A stretch of DNA of 64,000 bases, taken from contig CAYNTS010000002.1 of the NCBI GenBank assembly GCA_964400495.1, positions 1-64,000 of the forward strand, written 5' to 3'. Source of the stretch: CAYNTS01 sp964400495. GTDB lineage: Bacteria > Fidelibacterota > Marinisomatia > SCGC-AAA003-L08 > D37C17. The translations under genes were made by a program, and so were the position numbers. A model generated the notes under the pieces. The model saw nothing but the letters and a program-made list of their open reading frames with translations. It was not told where the DNA came from and did not search any database. Of the stretch, positions 45,050-54,376 are shown in pieces (position 1 is the first letter of the stretch; every line of letters begins with the position of its first letter).

Positions 45050-45739
45050 CAACTTTATAATAGTTTTATGTACCTGTTCTAATAGTCCATTTACACCAAG
45101 CGATTCATATTCCTCTGGGTTTGTAGGATCACCTATTTGGAGGATTACTTTTCCTGGTTTTAGTGTCCATCTTGTCTTTGGCTTATACTCAAATGCACCT
45201 TTAACACCAACAGGAATAATAGGTGTACCAGTATTTATTGCCATGTGAAATCCACCCTTTTTGAGTGGTTTTACTTTACCATCAGTTGTACGAGTACCTT
45301 CAGGCAGTATCCCTATATGGTATCCTTCTTTTAAAATCTTTTCAGCCTTTTCAATTCCTCTAATCGATTGAATTCTATTTGATCTGTCAATTGACACGGC
45401 GCGTATTCGTTTAAGTATTTGTGCATAAATAGGATATTTAAAATTTTTCTTATCTGCTACACCAGTAAATTTACCATTAACAAGAAGAGGAAAAATAAAC
45501 GAATCAATAAAACTCGAATGATGCATCATGACGATAAAATTACCTTTTTTAGGGATTGACCCAATCACTTTTGGATTTACTCCAAGGCACAATAAACCAC
45601 CTCTGCAAAATGGTTTGATTAGCTTATATGCAAAGTCAATTGGAAATATAAAAAAACCAATAAATGTTATGAGTCCTAACGTAACGAAATAAAGAGAAAA
45701 TAATACATATCGAATAAAACTGTGAATAATTGAAAACAT
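45041..45739 (-). CDS. plsC: 1-acyl-sn-glycerol-3-phosphate acyltransferase
   Basis: Second acylation step of phosphatidate synthesis. It has the HX4D motif HSSFID near residues 73-78 and the glycerol-3-phosphate-binding EGTR (GILPEGTRTTDG near 148-159), and a membrane helix at the N-terminus. At 232 aa it is typical. Its ATG overlaps the mutY stop (TAATG). Confidence 0.93.
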   Translation of the reverse strand: MFSIIHSFIRYVLFSLYFVTLGLITFIGFFIFPIDFAYKLIKPFCRGGLLCLGVNPKVIGSIPKKGNFIVMMHHSSFIDSFIFPLLVNGKFTGVADKKNFKYPIYAQILKRIRAVSIDRSNRIQSIRGIEKAEKILKEGYHIGILPEGTRTTDGKVKPLKKGGFHMAINTGTPIIPVGVKGAFEYKPKTRWTLKPGKVILQIGDPTNPEEYESLGVNGLLEQVHKTIIKLSD

Positions 45740-46800
45740 TAAAATGGATTCTCCTGAGATAAGTATGGAAATAATTTATGGTTTGCTTTAGGAAAAGCAA
45801 AGTGTTGAAGTTCGGTTGGATGTATCCATTTGTATTCTTCATTATTGTTAGTTTTGAGATTCCCCGTTTTAATTTTACAATTATAGGCAGACATTGTAAT
45901 TGAAAAATGGCTATATGTATGTTTTACAGTTCCAATTTTAGAACCAACTATTACTTTTGCACTTAGTTCTTCTTCAATTTCACGTTGCACACAACTTTCA
46001 AGCGATTCCTCACCATTTACTTTACCTCCTGGAAATTCCCAGAGCCCACCTAAATGCCCATTTGACTTTCGTTTATTAATAAAAATGCTATCATCTTTCC
46101 AAATGACGCCTACTCCAACATTATAATGTGGTGTTGTGCGTTTCTTGAGGATAATTGGATACTTATCCACAAAATTATCCCCATGTGCTTTACAGAATAA
46201 TTGAATTGGACATGTCTTACAATGTGGTGACTTTGGTATGCAAACATTACGGCCTAAATCCATTAATGCTTGGTTAAAATCACCTGGTGATTTTTGTGAA
46301 ATTTTATCTGCTAAATAGGATTTTATTTTAGATAGTTCCATAGAAGAGTTATGATTAATACATAATAGTCGTGATAAAACGCGTTTTACATTTGCATCAA
46401 TAACTGGGTAGGGTTTGTTTCGAGCAATGGATAAAACTGCTGATGCAATATATTCACCAACACTGGGTAGGGTAATAAACTTATCGTAAGATTCTGGTAT
46501 ATTCCCATTATATTTATTTAGCACTTCAATAGATGCTTTTCTAAAGTTTCGTGCACGAGAGTAATATCCTAACCCCTCCCATAGCTTTAACACGTCATGT
46601 TCGCTTGCATTTGCGACATCTTCAATTGTAGGGAACTTGTTAATCCACTTTAAATAGTAGGGTATTACAGTTTTAATTTGGGTTTGTTGAAGCATAACTT
46701 CAGATAACCAAATTTTGTAAATATCTGATTCACCCCTCCATGGCATTTCATGGTTGTTTTTGGAATACCAATTCAATAATTCTGTTGAGAATTGACTCAT
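45739..46800 (-). CDS. mutY: A/G-specific adenine glycosylase MutY
   Basis: Removes adenine opposite 8-oxoguanine. The HhH-GPD core has EVMLQQTQI (catalytic Glu near 32), LPSVGEYIASAVL and PVIDANVKRVL with the catalytic Asp near 138. The iron-sulfur loop is C-x6-C-x2-C-x5-C (CIPKSPHCKTCPIQLFC). A Nudix-like C-terminal domain recognising 8-oxoG follows (from about residue 225). The length of 353 aa is standard. It overlaps the MarR-gene stop as ATGA. Confidence 0.95.
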   Translation of the reverse strand: MSQFSTELLNWYSKNNHEMPWRGESDIYKIWLSEVMLQQTQIKTVIPYYLKWINKFPTIEDVANASEHDVLKLWEGLGYYSRARNFRKASIEVLNKYNGNIPESYDKFITLPSVGEYIASAVLSIARNKPYPVIDANVKRVLSRLLCINHNSSMELSKIKSYLADKISQKSPGDFNQALMDLGRNVCIPKSPHCKTCPIQLFCKAHGDNFVDKYPIILKKRTTPHYNVGVGVIWKDDSIFINKRKSNGHLGGLWEFPGGKVNGEESLESCVQREIEEELSAKVIVGSKIGTVKHTYSHFSITMSAYNCKIKTGNLKTNNNEEYKWIHPTELQHFAFPKANHKLFPYLSQENPF

Positions 46801-47222
46801 TTAATCTCTGACTGAGCCATAACCATATTCCATGATAAATTTTCCAACAATTCATGTACTGATTCAATTTCTTCAATTCCAATATTTTGCATTATATCAA
46901 AGGTTGACTCATCTATTTTTGCATTAAGTTTGTCAACCACTTCATCACCATTTGGTGTCAATTTAATGTAGAATATGCGTCTGTCAAATTGATCTTGTTC
47001 CCGTTCAACATATCCCAAATGTTTAAGTTTGTTAAAATTACGGGTGAGTGTGCTATTATCTATCCCCAATAGTGTAGCAAGTTTTGCCATGGGCATTCCC
47101 TCAAAAGGGACGGATAATAAAAAATATGCCTGCGACATAGTCAAATTATACTTCGAGGCAACTTGCCGTAGAATTGCATTTACACTAATGGAGATATCAA
47201 GTAACTGTTCAGAGAAATTCAT
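46797..47222 (-). CDS. MarR-family transcriptional regulator
   Basis: The 141-aa winged-helix repressor-type protein has recognition region LATLLGIDNSTLTRNFNKLKHLGYVEREQ near 65-93 and wing FDRRIFYIKLTPNG, typical of MarR. The ligand and targets are unknown. It is the first gene of the marR-mutY-plsC unit. Confidence 0.9.
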   Translation of the reverse strand: MNFSEQLLDISISVNAILRQVASKYNLTMSQAYFLLSVPFEGMPMAKLATLLGIDNSTLTRNFNKLKHLGYVEREQDQFDRRIFYIKLTPNGDEVVDKLNAKIDESTFDIMQNIGIEEIESVHELLENLSWNMVMAQSEIK

Positions 47223-47248
47223 AGTTGTATATTACAACATATTGCAAG

Positions 47249-47905
47249 TTAATCAAAAAGGGAAATCAATAAGGGTTCATTTATTTCGTTAAGATGATGC
47301 ACAACTGTGTTTGCTTTTGCTAACTCTTCGGGTTCAACTGATCCAGATAATGCAATAACTTTTGCACCAGCAGATAAACCAGACGCAATACCATGAACAG
47401 AATCTTCAATAACAACACATTTACCTGGTTGAACATTAAGTTTTTTCATCATCGTTAAATATGGTTCAGGATGGGGTTTGTTATGTGTTGTCATTCCACC
47501 AAAAATGACAGAATCAAAATGTGAACTTACATTAATTTTATCATTTAGCCAATTATACATATCTTCATTAGTTGCGGTAACTAAACCACGTTTAATATGT
47601 CGAATTCGATTCATTAAACTTAAAAACCCAGGCATAAAATCAAGATGTTTACTGAATACTTCTAGTAAATATTCTCGCCCCTTATTCATAAATACTTGTC
47701 TGTTTTCTGAAATATTATACCGACTCATGCTTAAAGTGTAAAAATGTTCTTCAGATGCTCCCCGAAATAATTTCCAATCTTCATCGGGAATATCAACTCC
47801 ATATTCTTTGAACAATTTACTCTCAGCCATAGCATATAATCGTTCTGAATCTAAGGTTACACCATCCATATCAAAAATGATAGCATCAATATATTGTTCT
47901 ATCAT
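47249..47905 (-). CDS. HAD-superfamily phosphatase, beta-phosphoglucomutase-like
   Basis: The 218-aa HAD subfamily IA protein has motif I IIFDMDGVTLDSE (residues 9-21), motif II Thr in GLVTATNED, motif III Lys in HNKPHPEPY and motif IV VIEDSVHGIASG. A helical cap domain lies at about 18-85. All catalytic residues are present. The substrate is not determinable; sugar phosphates are typical. It overlaps the lipase gene stop (ATGA). Confidence 0.9.
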   Translation of the reverse strand: MIEQYIDAIIFDMDGVTLDSERLYAMAESKLFKEYGVDIPDEDWKLFRGASEEHFYTLSMSRYNISENRQVFMNKGREYLLEVFSKHLDFMPGFLSLMNRIRHIKRGLVTATNEDMYNWLNDKINVSSHFDSVIFGGMTTHNKPHPEPYLTMMKKLNVQPGKCVVIEDSVHGIASGLSAGAKVIALSGSVEPEELAKANTVVHHLNEINEPLLISLFD

Positions 47906-49059
47906 GGAAGTGCGGTTATAGTTTTACAATGGTTATAAAAGAAGTCTTTTGTATTTTCTATTTCATCAAAAGAAAGTGGACGAATAAATGCATGGTGGTC
48001 TTTCTTAAAATTAGCAATTACTTGCCAAACTCCAGGGGTATACTCTTGAGGAGAGTACACAATATTTTCGGCACCCCATCTACCAGATGTTGGACCAGCC
48101 ATAGAAATTGTATTTACTACCCCATCATTTTCGAACCATTTTGAATTGGGTGCATTTTTATCACGACCCATCGTATATGCAGGAGACCATAAATACCAAA
48201 ACGTTCCTCCATCTGGCACATGATTACCAGATTTTTTTTCATGAGTTGTAGTCGTAGTTATTGAAAAATAGTAGGTACTATCATCAGATGTGTAAATTGA
48301 ATTAAAATCTCTAGCTCCTTCAATGGACAAATCCCATGCTGAAAAATTGGTAGATTTATCAAAAGGAAGGTTTGCTATACGTTTCATATATTGAGAATAT
48401 GGTTCCTTTTCTTTTCGTTCTAATCCCCATTGTTCGAGGTCGAGATTAAAAAATTTCTCAATTATTTTATTGTTATTAACTACGCCTAACCATTTTGCCA
48501 TTTTTTGTGCAAATGGGAAAATATTATTCATTATTGGTGCCAAAGTAGTACCATCATGAGGAGTAGAAATGGTTGTGATACTTTTTATCCACCCATCATA
48601 ACTGGTTTTTAGCAAATTACTATCTTCATTTCCAAAAGAATTTTGCAAGAGATATTCCAACATACGTGCAGTTGTACCACCTTGACTATGCCCAATAATG
48701 TGGACAGGATGTTCTGCATCCCAATCTGGGTAAAATCCTTCAAACACTTTTCCATCAGGTTTTTGGACTAAACCAAATTCTTCTGAATGTGCATTTCCGT
48801 AATCTACTTGTCCACCTTTGATTTGGGTATATAATTCAACAGCTCTATCCCAATTGGATGAAACAGGTCCAACGGATGCAGTATATACAGTGAATCCTTG
48901 TTCTCGAAGATAATCTTCTAAATCAAATGAACCACCCCAGTAATAATAGCCCAACATTTCATCACGACCCCAACCAAAAAAACCATGTACTAAAATAATA
49001 GGGGGTTGTGAGTTTGCAAATAATCCAGAAAGGAATAATATGAGTAATAGTTTTTTCAA
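47902..49059 (-). CDS. Exported lipase-like alpha/beta hydrolase
   Basis: Secreted hydrolase of about 385 aa resembling family I.5/Staphylococcus-type lipases. A signal peptide LKKLLLILFLSGLFANSQ is followed by PPIILVHGFFGWG (oxyanion region), the nucleophile elbow HIIGHSQGGTTARML, Asp in NDGVVNTISMAGP and His in KDHHAFI. The TTG at 49059 directly begins the signal peptide and lies just outside the M48 gene, so it is preferred to the TTG at 49098; the start remains uncertain. Confidence 0.82.
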   Translation of the reverse strand: MKKLLLILFLSGLFANSQPPIILVHGFFGWGRDEMLGYYYWGGSFDLEDYLREQGFTVYTASVGPVSSNWDRAVELYTQIKGGQVDYGNAHSEEFGLVQKPDGKVFEGFYPDWDAEHPVHIIGHSQGGTTARMLEYLLQNSFGNEDSNLLKTSYDGWIKSITTISTPHDGTTLAPIMNNIFPFAQKMAKWLGVVNNNKIIEKFFNLDLEQWGLERKEKEPYSQYMKRIANLPFDKSTNFSAWDLSIEGARDFNSIYTSDDSTYYFSITTTTTHEKKSGNHVPDGGTFWYLWSPAYTMGRDKNAPNSKWFENDGVVNTISMAGPTSGRWGAENIVYSPQEYTPGVWQVIANFKKDHHAFIRPLSFDEIENTKDFFYNHCKTITALP

Positions 49060-49069
49060 TATAAATATA

Positions 49070-50296
49070 TTATTGCAACGCCTTAATTCTATCAACAACT
49101 GGGGGATGGCTATAATTTAAAAATACAGTTAAAGCATGTGGGGTTAAATTTCCCAAGTTTTCTGCAGATAACCGTTTTAGACCTGTAATCATAAACTCGG
49201 ATGAGCCTGTAGTGTCTGATGCAAAGGCGTCTGCTTCAAATTCATGTTTACGAGAAAACGCGTTAGAAATAATGGACAAAACTAAATCAACAGGGGAGTA
49301 TAAAATACCAAAAAATAAAATACCACCATACACAGAAGTCTCACTCACTTGAAATGCATCAAATAAGGGTTTACTACTAATGAATATTGAAATCAAAAAG
49401 AACATAATGCCTGTCTGTAAAATGCCAGTTATTGTTCGTTTAATAATATGTTTCTTTTTAAAATGACCAACCTCATGGGCAATTACTGCAATCAACTCTT
49501 CAGCTGGATGTTTTTCTATAAGGGTATCATACAGAGCAATGCGTTTCTTTTTGCCGAATCCACTAAAATAGGCATTGGAATGAGCAGACCGTTTTGAGCC
49601 ATCCATTACATCTATTTTGGCTAATGGAAAATCCACATTTTTAGCATATTTAGTAATTGCATCAAGCAGATCACCTTCTTCTAAAGGAGTAAACTTGTTA
49701 AACATGGGTGCAATTAAACTGTTAAATAAAATAGGTGTTACAACAATGAAAAGGGAAACCAGACCCCAGGCATATATCCAACCAAACTCACCTGCTTTTT
49801 CAAAAAAGAGTAATATTCCACCCATTATAATTCCACCTAAAATTACAGTGATAAAGTAGGATTTAATTTTATCCAATATGTATGTTTTTGGAGTTGTTTT
49901 ATTAAATCCAAATTTTTCTTCAATAACAAATGTACTATATAAACTAAAGGGAAGAGAAATAATATCTTGAATGATGAAAATGAACCCAAAAAAGAGTAAT
50001 CCCGAGGTGATAGAGGAGTACCCAAACGAGCGAACGAATTGGTCAAATACATTAAAATAACCTCCCAAAATAACTACCAAAATTATAATGATGTCAAACG
50101 TAGATGTTAGTAATGCAAACCGAGTATTTGTTTTTAAATATTCTTGTGATTTAGCATATTTTTCCTGGTCATAAAACTCTTCAAAACCATCAGGGATGTT
50201 CTGTGATACCGACTGAACATTTAATAATCGTGCAATGGTTCTTAAAACAAACTCACCAATTATTGCCACTAAGATTATTGTTAAATAAGGGTTCAT
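49070..50296 (-). CDS. M48 zinc metalloprotease, Ste24/CAAX-protease type
   Basis: The 408-aa integral membrane protease has about seven membrane helices, HEXXH in VIAHEVGHFKKKH (residues ~274-286) and the third zinc ligand Glu in HEFEADAFA near 350, with the SNAYFSGFGKKKRIALYDTL strand. Ste24-type enzymes degrade or process membrane proteins. The start overlaps the upstream membrane-protein stop (ATGA). Confidence 0.93.
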   Translation of the reverse strand: MNPYLTIILVAIIGEFVLRTIARLLNVQSVSQNIPDGFEEFYDQEKYAKSQEYLKTNTRFALLTSTFDIIIILVVILGGYFNVFDQFVRSFGYSSITSGLLFFGFIFIIQDIISLPFSLYSTFVIEEKFGFNKTTPKTYILDKIKSYFITVILGGIIMGGILLFFEKAGEFGWIYAWGLVSLFIVVTPILFNSLIAPMFNKFTPLEEGDLLDAITKYAKNVDFPLAKIDVMDGSKRSAHSNAYFSGFGKKKRIALYDTLIEKHPAEELIAVIAHEVGHFKKKHIIKRTITGILQTGIMFFLISIFISSKPLFDAFQVSETSVYGGILFFGILYSPVDLVLSIISNAFSRKHEFEADAFASDTTGSSEFMITGLKRLSAENLGNLTPHALTVFLNYSHPPVVDRIKALQ

Positions 50297-50877
50297 AAAA
50301 CCTCACCTTTACCCGATAAATCTAAATAATATTGTGCAGTTACTCCCGTTCCAAAAGGCACCCCTAAAATAATTCCTATTCCTGTCCATGTTAGGATGGT
50401 TTCAATTAACTCAACTATCAATACCATTACAAATATTTCCCACCATTGTCCATTCACTAACTGACCTGAAACTCGAAATGCGTCAGAAATTTCTAAGTCC
50501 TCATTCATGATTAAATAAGGTACAAAAACCCACCGAACCATCAAGTAAATTCCTGGAATTACGAAGCAAATTAAACCTATACCAATTCCGATTACAGAGA
50601 TTAGTGATGAGCCCAGCATTGGACCAAATTTATTAAATCCAGGTGAAATAAATTTCCCAATTTGGATTTGTCCTCCATTTACAACATCAATTATGGATTT
50701 AATATATCCCCCCCAAAGAGCTGGAATTGCTAAAATCCCGATAATTGTAACAGCAAAAATAATGGTTAGAACAATTGCTATTACAGAGTTTGCCACGATG
50801 GGTACAATTTGGTCTAACTGTTCGTTAAATACTTTTTTAAATGCACGTTCTATGGATGGTTGAACTACTATTGACAT
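50293..50877 (-). CDS. Multi-pass membrane protein, DUF975/YciC-like
   Basis: The 194-aa protein has an amphipathic N-terminus (PSIERAFKKVFNEQ) and about four to five membrane helices (27-52, 82-115 and 140-178), with the PGIYLMVRWVFVPYLIMNE segment typical of this broad family. Similar in plan to the 44273 product. The function is unknown; association with the downstream Ste24-like protease is suggested by the 4-nt overlap. Confidence 0.75.
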   Translation of the reverse strand: MSIVVQPSIERAFKKVFNEQLDQIVPIVANSVIAIVLTIIFAVTIIGILAIPALWGGYIKSIIDVVNGGQIQIGKFISPGFNKFGPMLGSSLISVIGIGIGLICFVIPGIYLMVRWVFVPYLIMNEDLEISDAFRVSGQLVNGQWWEIFVMVLIVELIETILTWTGIGIILGVPFGTGVTAQYYLDLSGKGEVL

Positions 50878-50887
50878 GACTTTCTCC

Positions 50888-51625
50888 TTATCTTGAATTA
50901 GAGGTATATTCTACCAATTTTAATGCGTTTAAACAAACACCTTTTTGATGTTCAAAATCATTCTTTGTTCCAAGGGGATATCCAAGCGGATCTGGGACAG
51001 GATAAAATGTAGGACACCCAACTAGTTTGGTTATTTCTGGAATTATTGAAATGGATACCGTGGCAATATTTACTTTTTCTAATTGTTCTTGGATCAAGCA
51101 CACTACTTGATGACACATTGGTCATACGGGTACCAATAAAACAATATCCACATTATCTTTTTTGCATTGTTCAACTATATTTTGTATGGTAATTTTTATG
51201 AACCGCCCCGGAGCGGTAATTGAACCCATAATAGAAAAGTGCCTATGATTTAAGTTCCCTATTTTCTTTTCGTCAACTAGAGATTGCAAATGGGGAATGG
51301 GTAATACAGAAAATGGATTTTTTTCTATTCCTGAATGGTCAAACGTACTACTTCGATGATGCTCAACTAATTCTTCTTTTTTAACAGTGGTTGGAATTTC
51401 TCTTACAGACCAATCGCCACCACGTATTTTTTCATCAAAAGGAGTTTGGGTGTTTTTAAGAGAAAACCCAGCAGTTGTAATAAGAGCAATTTTGCTTTCA
51501 ATAAATAGTTTTGATAGACGAGTGGGAGAACAGTTTTTGATTTTTCTCCAGGGATACACTTTTAAACCCAATTTATCTTTAAAGGAAAGATGGGAAAGTT
51601 TGTCAATATGAAAACTATCTATCAT
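50888..51625 (-). CDS. Selenoprotein of the glycine/D-proline reductase component B family (UGA = Sec)
   Basis: Continuous 245-aa protein if the in-frame TGA at 51124-51122 is read as selenocysteine (U168). The flanking sequence is LLVPV-U-PMCHQVV, matching the UxxCHQ redox motif of PrdB/GrdB-like selenoproteins. The segment before UGA (residues 1-167; DHSGIEKNP, GNLNHRHFSIMGS) and after it (VGCPTFYPVPDPLGYPLG) belong to the same family, and no frameshift is needed. A SECIS-like hairpin follows the UGA. The start overlaps a HAD gene as ATGA. It is likely a thiol/selenol redox enzyme; the substrate is not known and no GrdA/GrdE partner is in the window. Reading it as two genes is less likely. 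Confidence 0.85.
51093..51111 (-). promoter_or_regulatory. Bacterial SECIS-like hairpin
   Basis: Seventeen nucleotides after the UGA, the minus-strand mRNA can form AUCAAG/CUUGAU with apical loop UAGUGUG, whose inner U-G pair leaves a small loop containing GU. Position and loop agree with the bacterial rule (small G-containing apical loop about 16-37 nt past the Sec codon). Stem is short, so confidence is moderate. Confidence 0.55.
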
Positions 51626-52218
51626 TGCTTCACAGAATGGATAAAATTAATACATGTCTCAAAATCAGTATATCTATGAGACTTAAACCCAAATTTCTGT
51701 GCTGACTTTACATTGGACCACATATCATCAATAAAAACAGATGAATCTTTGTTTGCTTTTGCTTCAAATACAGCAAATTGAAAAATTGCATGGTTTGGTT
51801 TTCTAACTCCAGCTTCTTCAGAAGTAATAATTCCATCTACTTTATTTAAAAATGGAAACTGCTTTTGTAGATGAGAAATATGTAGGTTTGTAGTGTTTGA
51901 AATAAGCCAAATTTGAAATGATTCTTTTAATGTTATCAACTCACCAACTAGAGGAAGCTCTCCAACTTGCGAATTCATCCATATATCTTTTAGCCATTCG
52001 TAGTCAATATTTTCACCGTGAGGTAAGGCATATTGTAAATCTTGAAAATATTGTTTGAAATTTATTTCTCCTCGTTCAAGACGCATAAAAATTTCACCCA
52101 AAACAATATCTTTTACTTTTAAATAAGGAGTGTTTATCTTTTTTGCTATTTTTTGTATAACAACAGATTGGTCAATTCCCAAAAGTACACCAAATAAATC
52201 TAAGAAAAGTGTTTTCAT
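51622..52218 (-). CDS. HAD-superfamily hydrolase with atypical motif I
   Basis: The 198-aa HAD subfamily IA protein (YihX-like length). Motif I reads FLDLFGVLL, so the first Asp is kept but the second, general acid/base Asp is Phe, where YihX-type enzymes have Gly. Motif II WLISNTTN, motif III Lys (VRKPNHAIF) and motif IV VFIDDMWSNV are present. Catalysis may be altered. It overlaps the selenoprotein start (ATGA). Confidence 0.85.
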   Translation of the reverse strand: MKTLFLDLFGVLLGIDQSVVIQKIAKKINTPYLKVKDIVLGEIFMRLERGEINFKQYFQDLQYALPHGENIDYEWLKDIWMNSQVGELPLVGELITLKESFQIWLISNTTNLHISHLQKQFPFLNKVDGIITSEEAGVRKPNHAIFQFAVFEAKANKDSSVFIDDMWSNVKSAQKFGFKSHRYTDFETCINFIHSVKQ

Positions 52219-52296
52219 TTATTGGATTCAGGATTCAAGTCAATAATCAGCATTTAATATCCAACAACCAATACCTATCAACAAATAACTGTTTTC

Positions 52297-52911
52297 TCAC
52301 CATTCAAATGGTCCGTCAACAATTTTCCATAGATACCATGAAGCATAGGTTCGGTAGGGTTTCCATTGTTTGGATTCTTCATCCATGAGTGCTGGAGATG
52401 GTAATGAATCCATTTTGTACAAATGCATAAACCCCTTTTGAATTCCCAAATCATTAAGAGGAAAAACATCTGGTCTATTTAGGGTGAACATTAAAAACAT
52501 ATCTGCTGTCCATTGCCCAATTCCTTTAACTTGCATTAGTTCATTGCTTATTTCTGAATCATTCATGTTCCCAAAATTATCAAAATGTAATTTATTATTT
52601 CTGCAATGCTCAGAAAGATTAATAATGTAATTGGATTTTTGGTTTGATAATCCAACTGACCTTAGTGTTTCAAATGGGACATTGAGTACCATCTTTGGAG
52701 TAGGGTAAGAAGCAGAATCAAATAAATTAAGGAATCGTTTATAGATGGTGTTTGCAGCTTTTCCACTAAGTTGTTGAAACACAATTGCTCGTACTAAAGA
52801 TTCAAAAAAGTTTGTCTCTGGTGCAAAATCAGGCAAACCAAAAGCAGATTCTAATTGAACAAATCGACTATCTCGTTCTTTTAAATATGAAATTGCATCA
52901 CTATTTGTCAT
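52297..52911 (-). CDS. DNA-3-methyladenine glycosylase II-like (AlkA/MagIII HhH-GPD)
   Basis: The 204-aa helix-hairpin-helix glycosylase has SLVRAIVFQQLSGKAANTIY, the HhH segment LMQVKGIGQWTADMFL and the catalytic Asp154 in FPLNDLGIQ. It removes alkylated purines. It has no iron-sulfur cluster. The ATG at 52911 overlaps the methyltransferase stop as ATGA and is preferred over 52920. Confidence 0.9.
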   Translation of the reverse strand: MTNSDAISYLKERDSRFVQLESAFGLPDFAPETNFFESLVRAIVFQQLSGKAANTIYKRFLNLFDSASYPTPKMVLNVPFETLRSVGLSNQKSNYIINLSEHCRNNKLHFDNFGNMNDSEISNELMQVKGIGQWTADMFLMFTLNRPDVFPLNDLGIQKGFMHLYKMDSLPSPALMDEESKQWKPYRTYASWYLWKIVDGPFEW

Positions 52912-53681
52912 AATTGACAATCATAAATTTGCAAAGTACTTCCTTCATTAAATGGAGTTTGAACATGGTCGCCCCACACGTTATTAATGGTAAAACCTGC
53001 ATCAGTTAAAATGCGATTCATGGTATCTGGAAAGTACATTCGCATAGTGAAATTATAATTACGATTATCTGCTGGAGTTTCAGCTTTATAATACCACGAT
53101 ATTTTATTTATTTCAGTTGTAGGGTCATAACTGGAGGTTTCTTCAACTTCAATTTTTTCATTGGTTACTGAGTCAATATATTCCATAACTGGATATCGCA
53201 TATTTTCGGGTTGGTAAAGAAATAGAGGGTCAGGCACAAATATATCAATAATAAATCTACTTTTACCTTTTACCATGTGTTTTTTAACACACTCAAAACA
53301 TGCAAATGCATCTTCATTTTTCAATAAATGCAGGAATGAATTAAATCCAATGAAAATTAAGTCATAAGTTTGATTGAGATTAAAATCCCGCATATCTCCT
53401 TGAATAATTGAATGTTCATATCTAAAATGAGATATTTTTTCTCTAGCAGTTTCACAAAATTCTGAAGATATTTCTAACCCTGAATAATCTGCTCCTTCAC
53501 GTATTAAAGGCACCGCCAATCGACCTGTCCCCGATGCAAGCTCTAGTATTTTTTTATTGGGGGTCGTATCTAGGATGAGTTTCCAAAATTCCATATCATC
53601 TTTTTTCCAGTACATTTCATCGTCATACCGTTGAGAATCATGGTAAATAGTATTCTTAAATTCTGAAGTATCGAAGGTCAT
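52908..53681 (-). CDS. Class I SAM-dependent methyltransferase
   Basis: The 257-aa Rossmann methyltransferase has motif I ILELASGTGRLAVPL near 50-64, acidic motif II GADYSGLEIS and post-I DLIFIGFNSFLHL. The substrate is unknown. It sits between a TPR-domain gene (ATGA overlap) and the AlkA-like gene. Confidence 0.88.
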   Translation of the reverse strand: MTFDTSEFKNTIYHDSQRYDDEMYWKKDDMEFWKLILDTTPNKKILELASGTGRLAVPLIREGADYSGLEISSEFCETAREKISHFRYEHSIIQGDMRDFNLNQTYDLIFIGFNSFLHLLKNEDAFACFECVKKHMVKGKSRFIIDIFVPDPLFLYQPENMRYPVMEYIDSVTNEKIEVEETSSYDPTTEINKISWYYKAETPADNRNYNFTMRMYFPDTMNRILTDAGFTINNVWGDHVQTPFNEGSTLQIYDCQL

Positions 53682-54376
53682 TTTTCACTTAATAAAGCAC
53701 CAAGTTCTGTTCGCAGTTGAGAAATTTTCTCTGCATCACCACCCTTATTTTCTAACATGGTAAGAACTGCAAGTGCTTGATTAAAATGTTGTTGTGCTTT
53801 GAGTACATTTACCAATGTAAACGTAGCCATATTTGGAGTTATTTTAAACTCATCTTGGGTAGCAACTTGAACCTGTTTGGGTTTTTGTTTTTTTACATCA
53901 CTTTTTGGTTTCTTTGGTATAGGCTTTTCCTGTATTGTTTCTTTTTCTTTGGGTTCTATTGTTTCTTTTGTAGATTCAGTAACCTGAGAATTCCAATTTA
54001 CAACTTGGTCATCATCAGGAAGCAACTCACCTAGTTTATAAACATATTTTTGAGTGGAATTTTTACTCCGTTTTAATGATGTTTGCACCTCAATTAAAAT
54101 ACGCAGAGCATTAATATGCACAGGATTTTCATCAACTACTTGTTTTAACAACTGTTCCGCAGGTGCTAATTTGTTTTCCAGCAAATTGACTTTGGATAAA
54201 ATATATTTTCCATCTGTATTGTAGGCATCATGTTTAAGCCCAATTTCACATACTTTGCGTGTACGAGGTAAGTCTTTATATTGCAAGTAAAGGTCTGCTA
54301 ACACTGGAAAATAAGGCGTACCAAAATCTTCTGCAAACTTATTTTCTAAAAATATTTTATCCTTAGTGATATCCAT
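53678..54376 (-). CDS. TPR-repeat protein with low-complexity Lys/Glu linker
   Basis: The 232-aa protein has about three N-terminal TPR repeats (residues 20-115), a Lys/Pro/Glu-rich linker (about 125-175) and a C-terminal helix pair (QHFNQALAVLTMLENKGG). No signal peptide. It is the first gene after the carboxylase and overlaps its stop (TAATG). Partners are unknown. Confidence 0.75.
   Translation of the reverse strand: MDITKDKIFLENKFAEDFGTPYFPVLADLYLQYKDLPRTRKVCEIGLKHDAYNTDGKYILSKVNLLENKLAPAEQLLKQVVDENPVHINALRILIEVQTSLKRSKNSTQKYVYKLGELLPDDDQVVNWNSQVTESTKETIEPKEKETIQEKPIPKKPKSDVKKQKPKQVQVATQDEFKITPNMATFTLVNVLKAQQHFNQALAVLTMLENKGGDAEKISQLRTELGALLSEK

Noticed and set aside
50888..51118. A separate 76-aa gene beginning MCHQVVCLIQ after the UGA
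   Set aside because: It is in phase with the upstream frame, separated only by TGA-CCA, and completes a known selenoprotein motif; no ribosome-binding site precedes its ATG.
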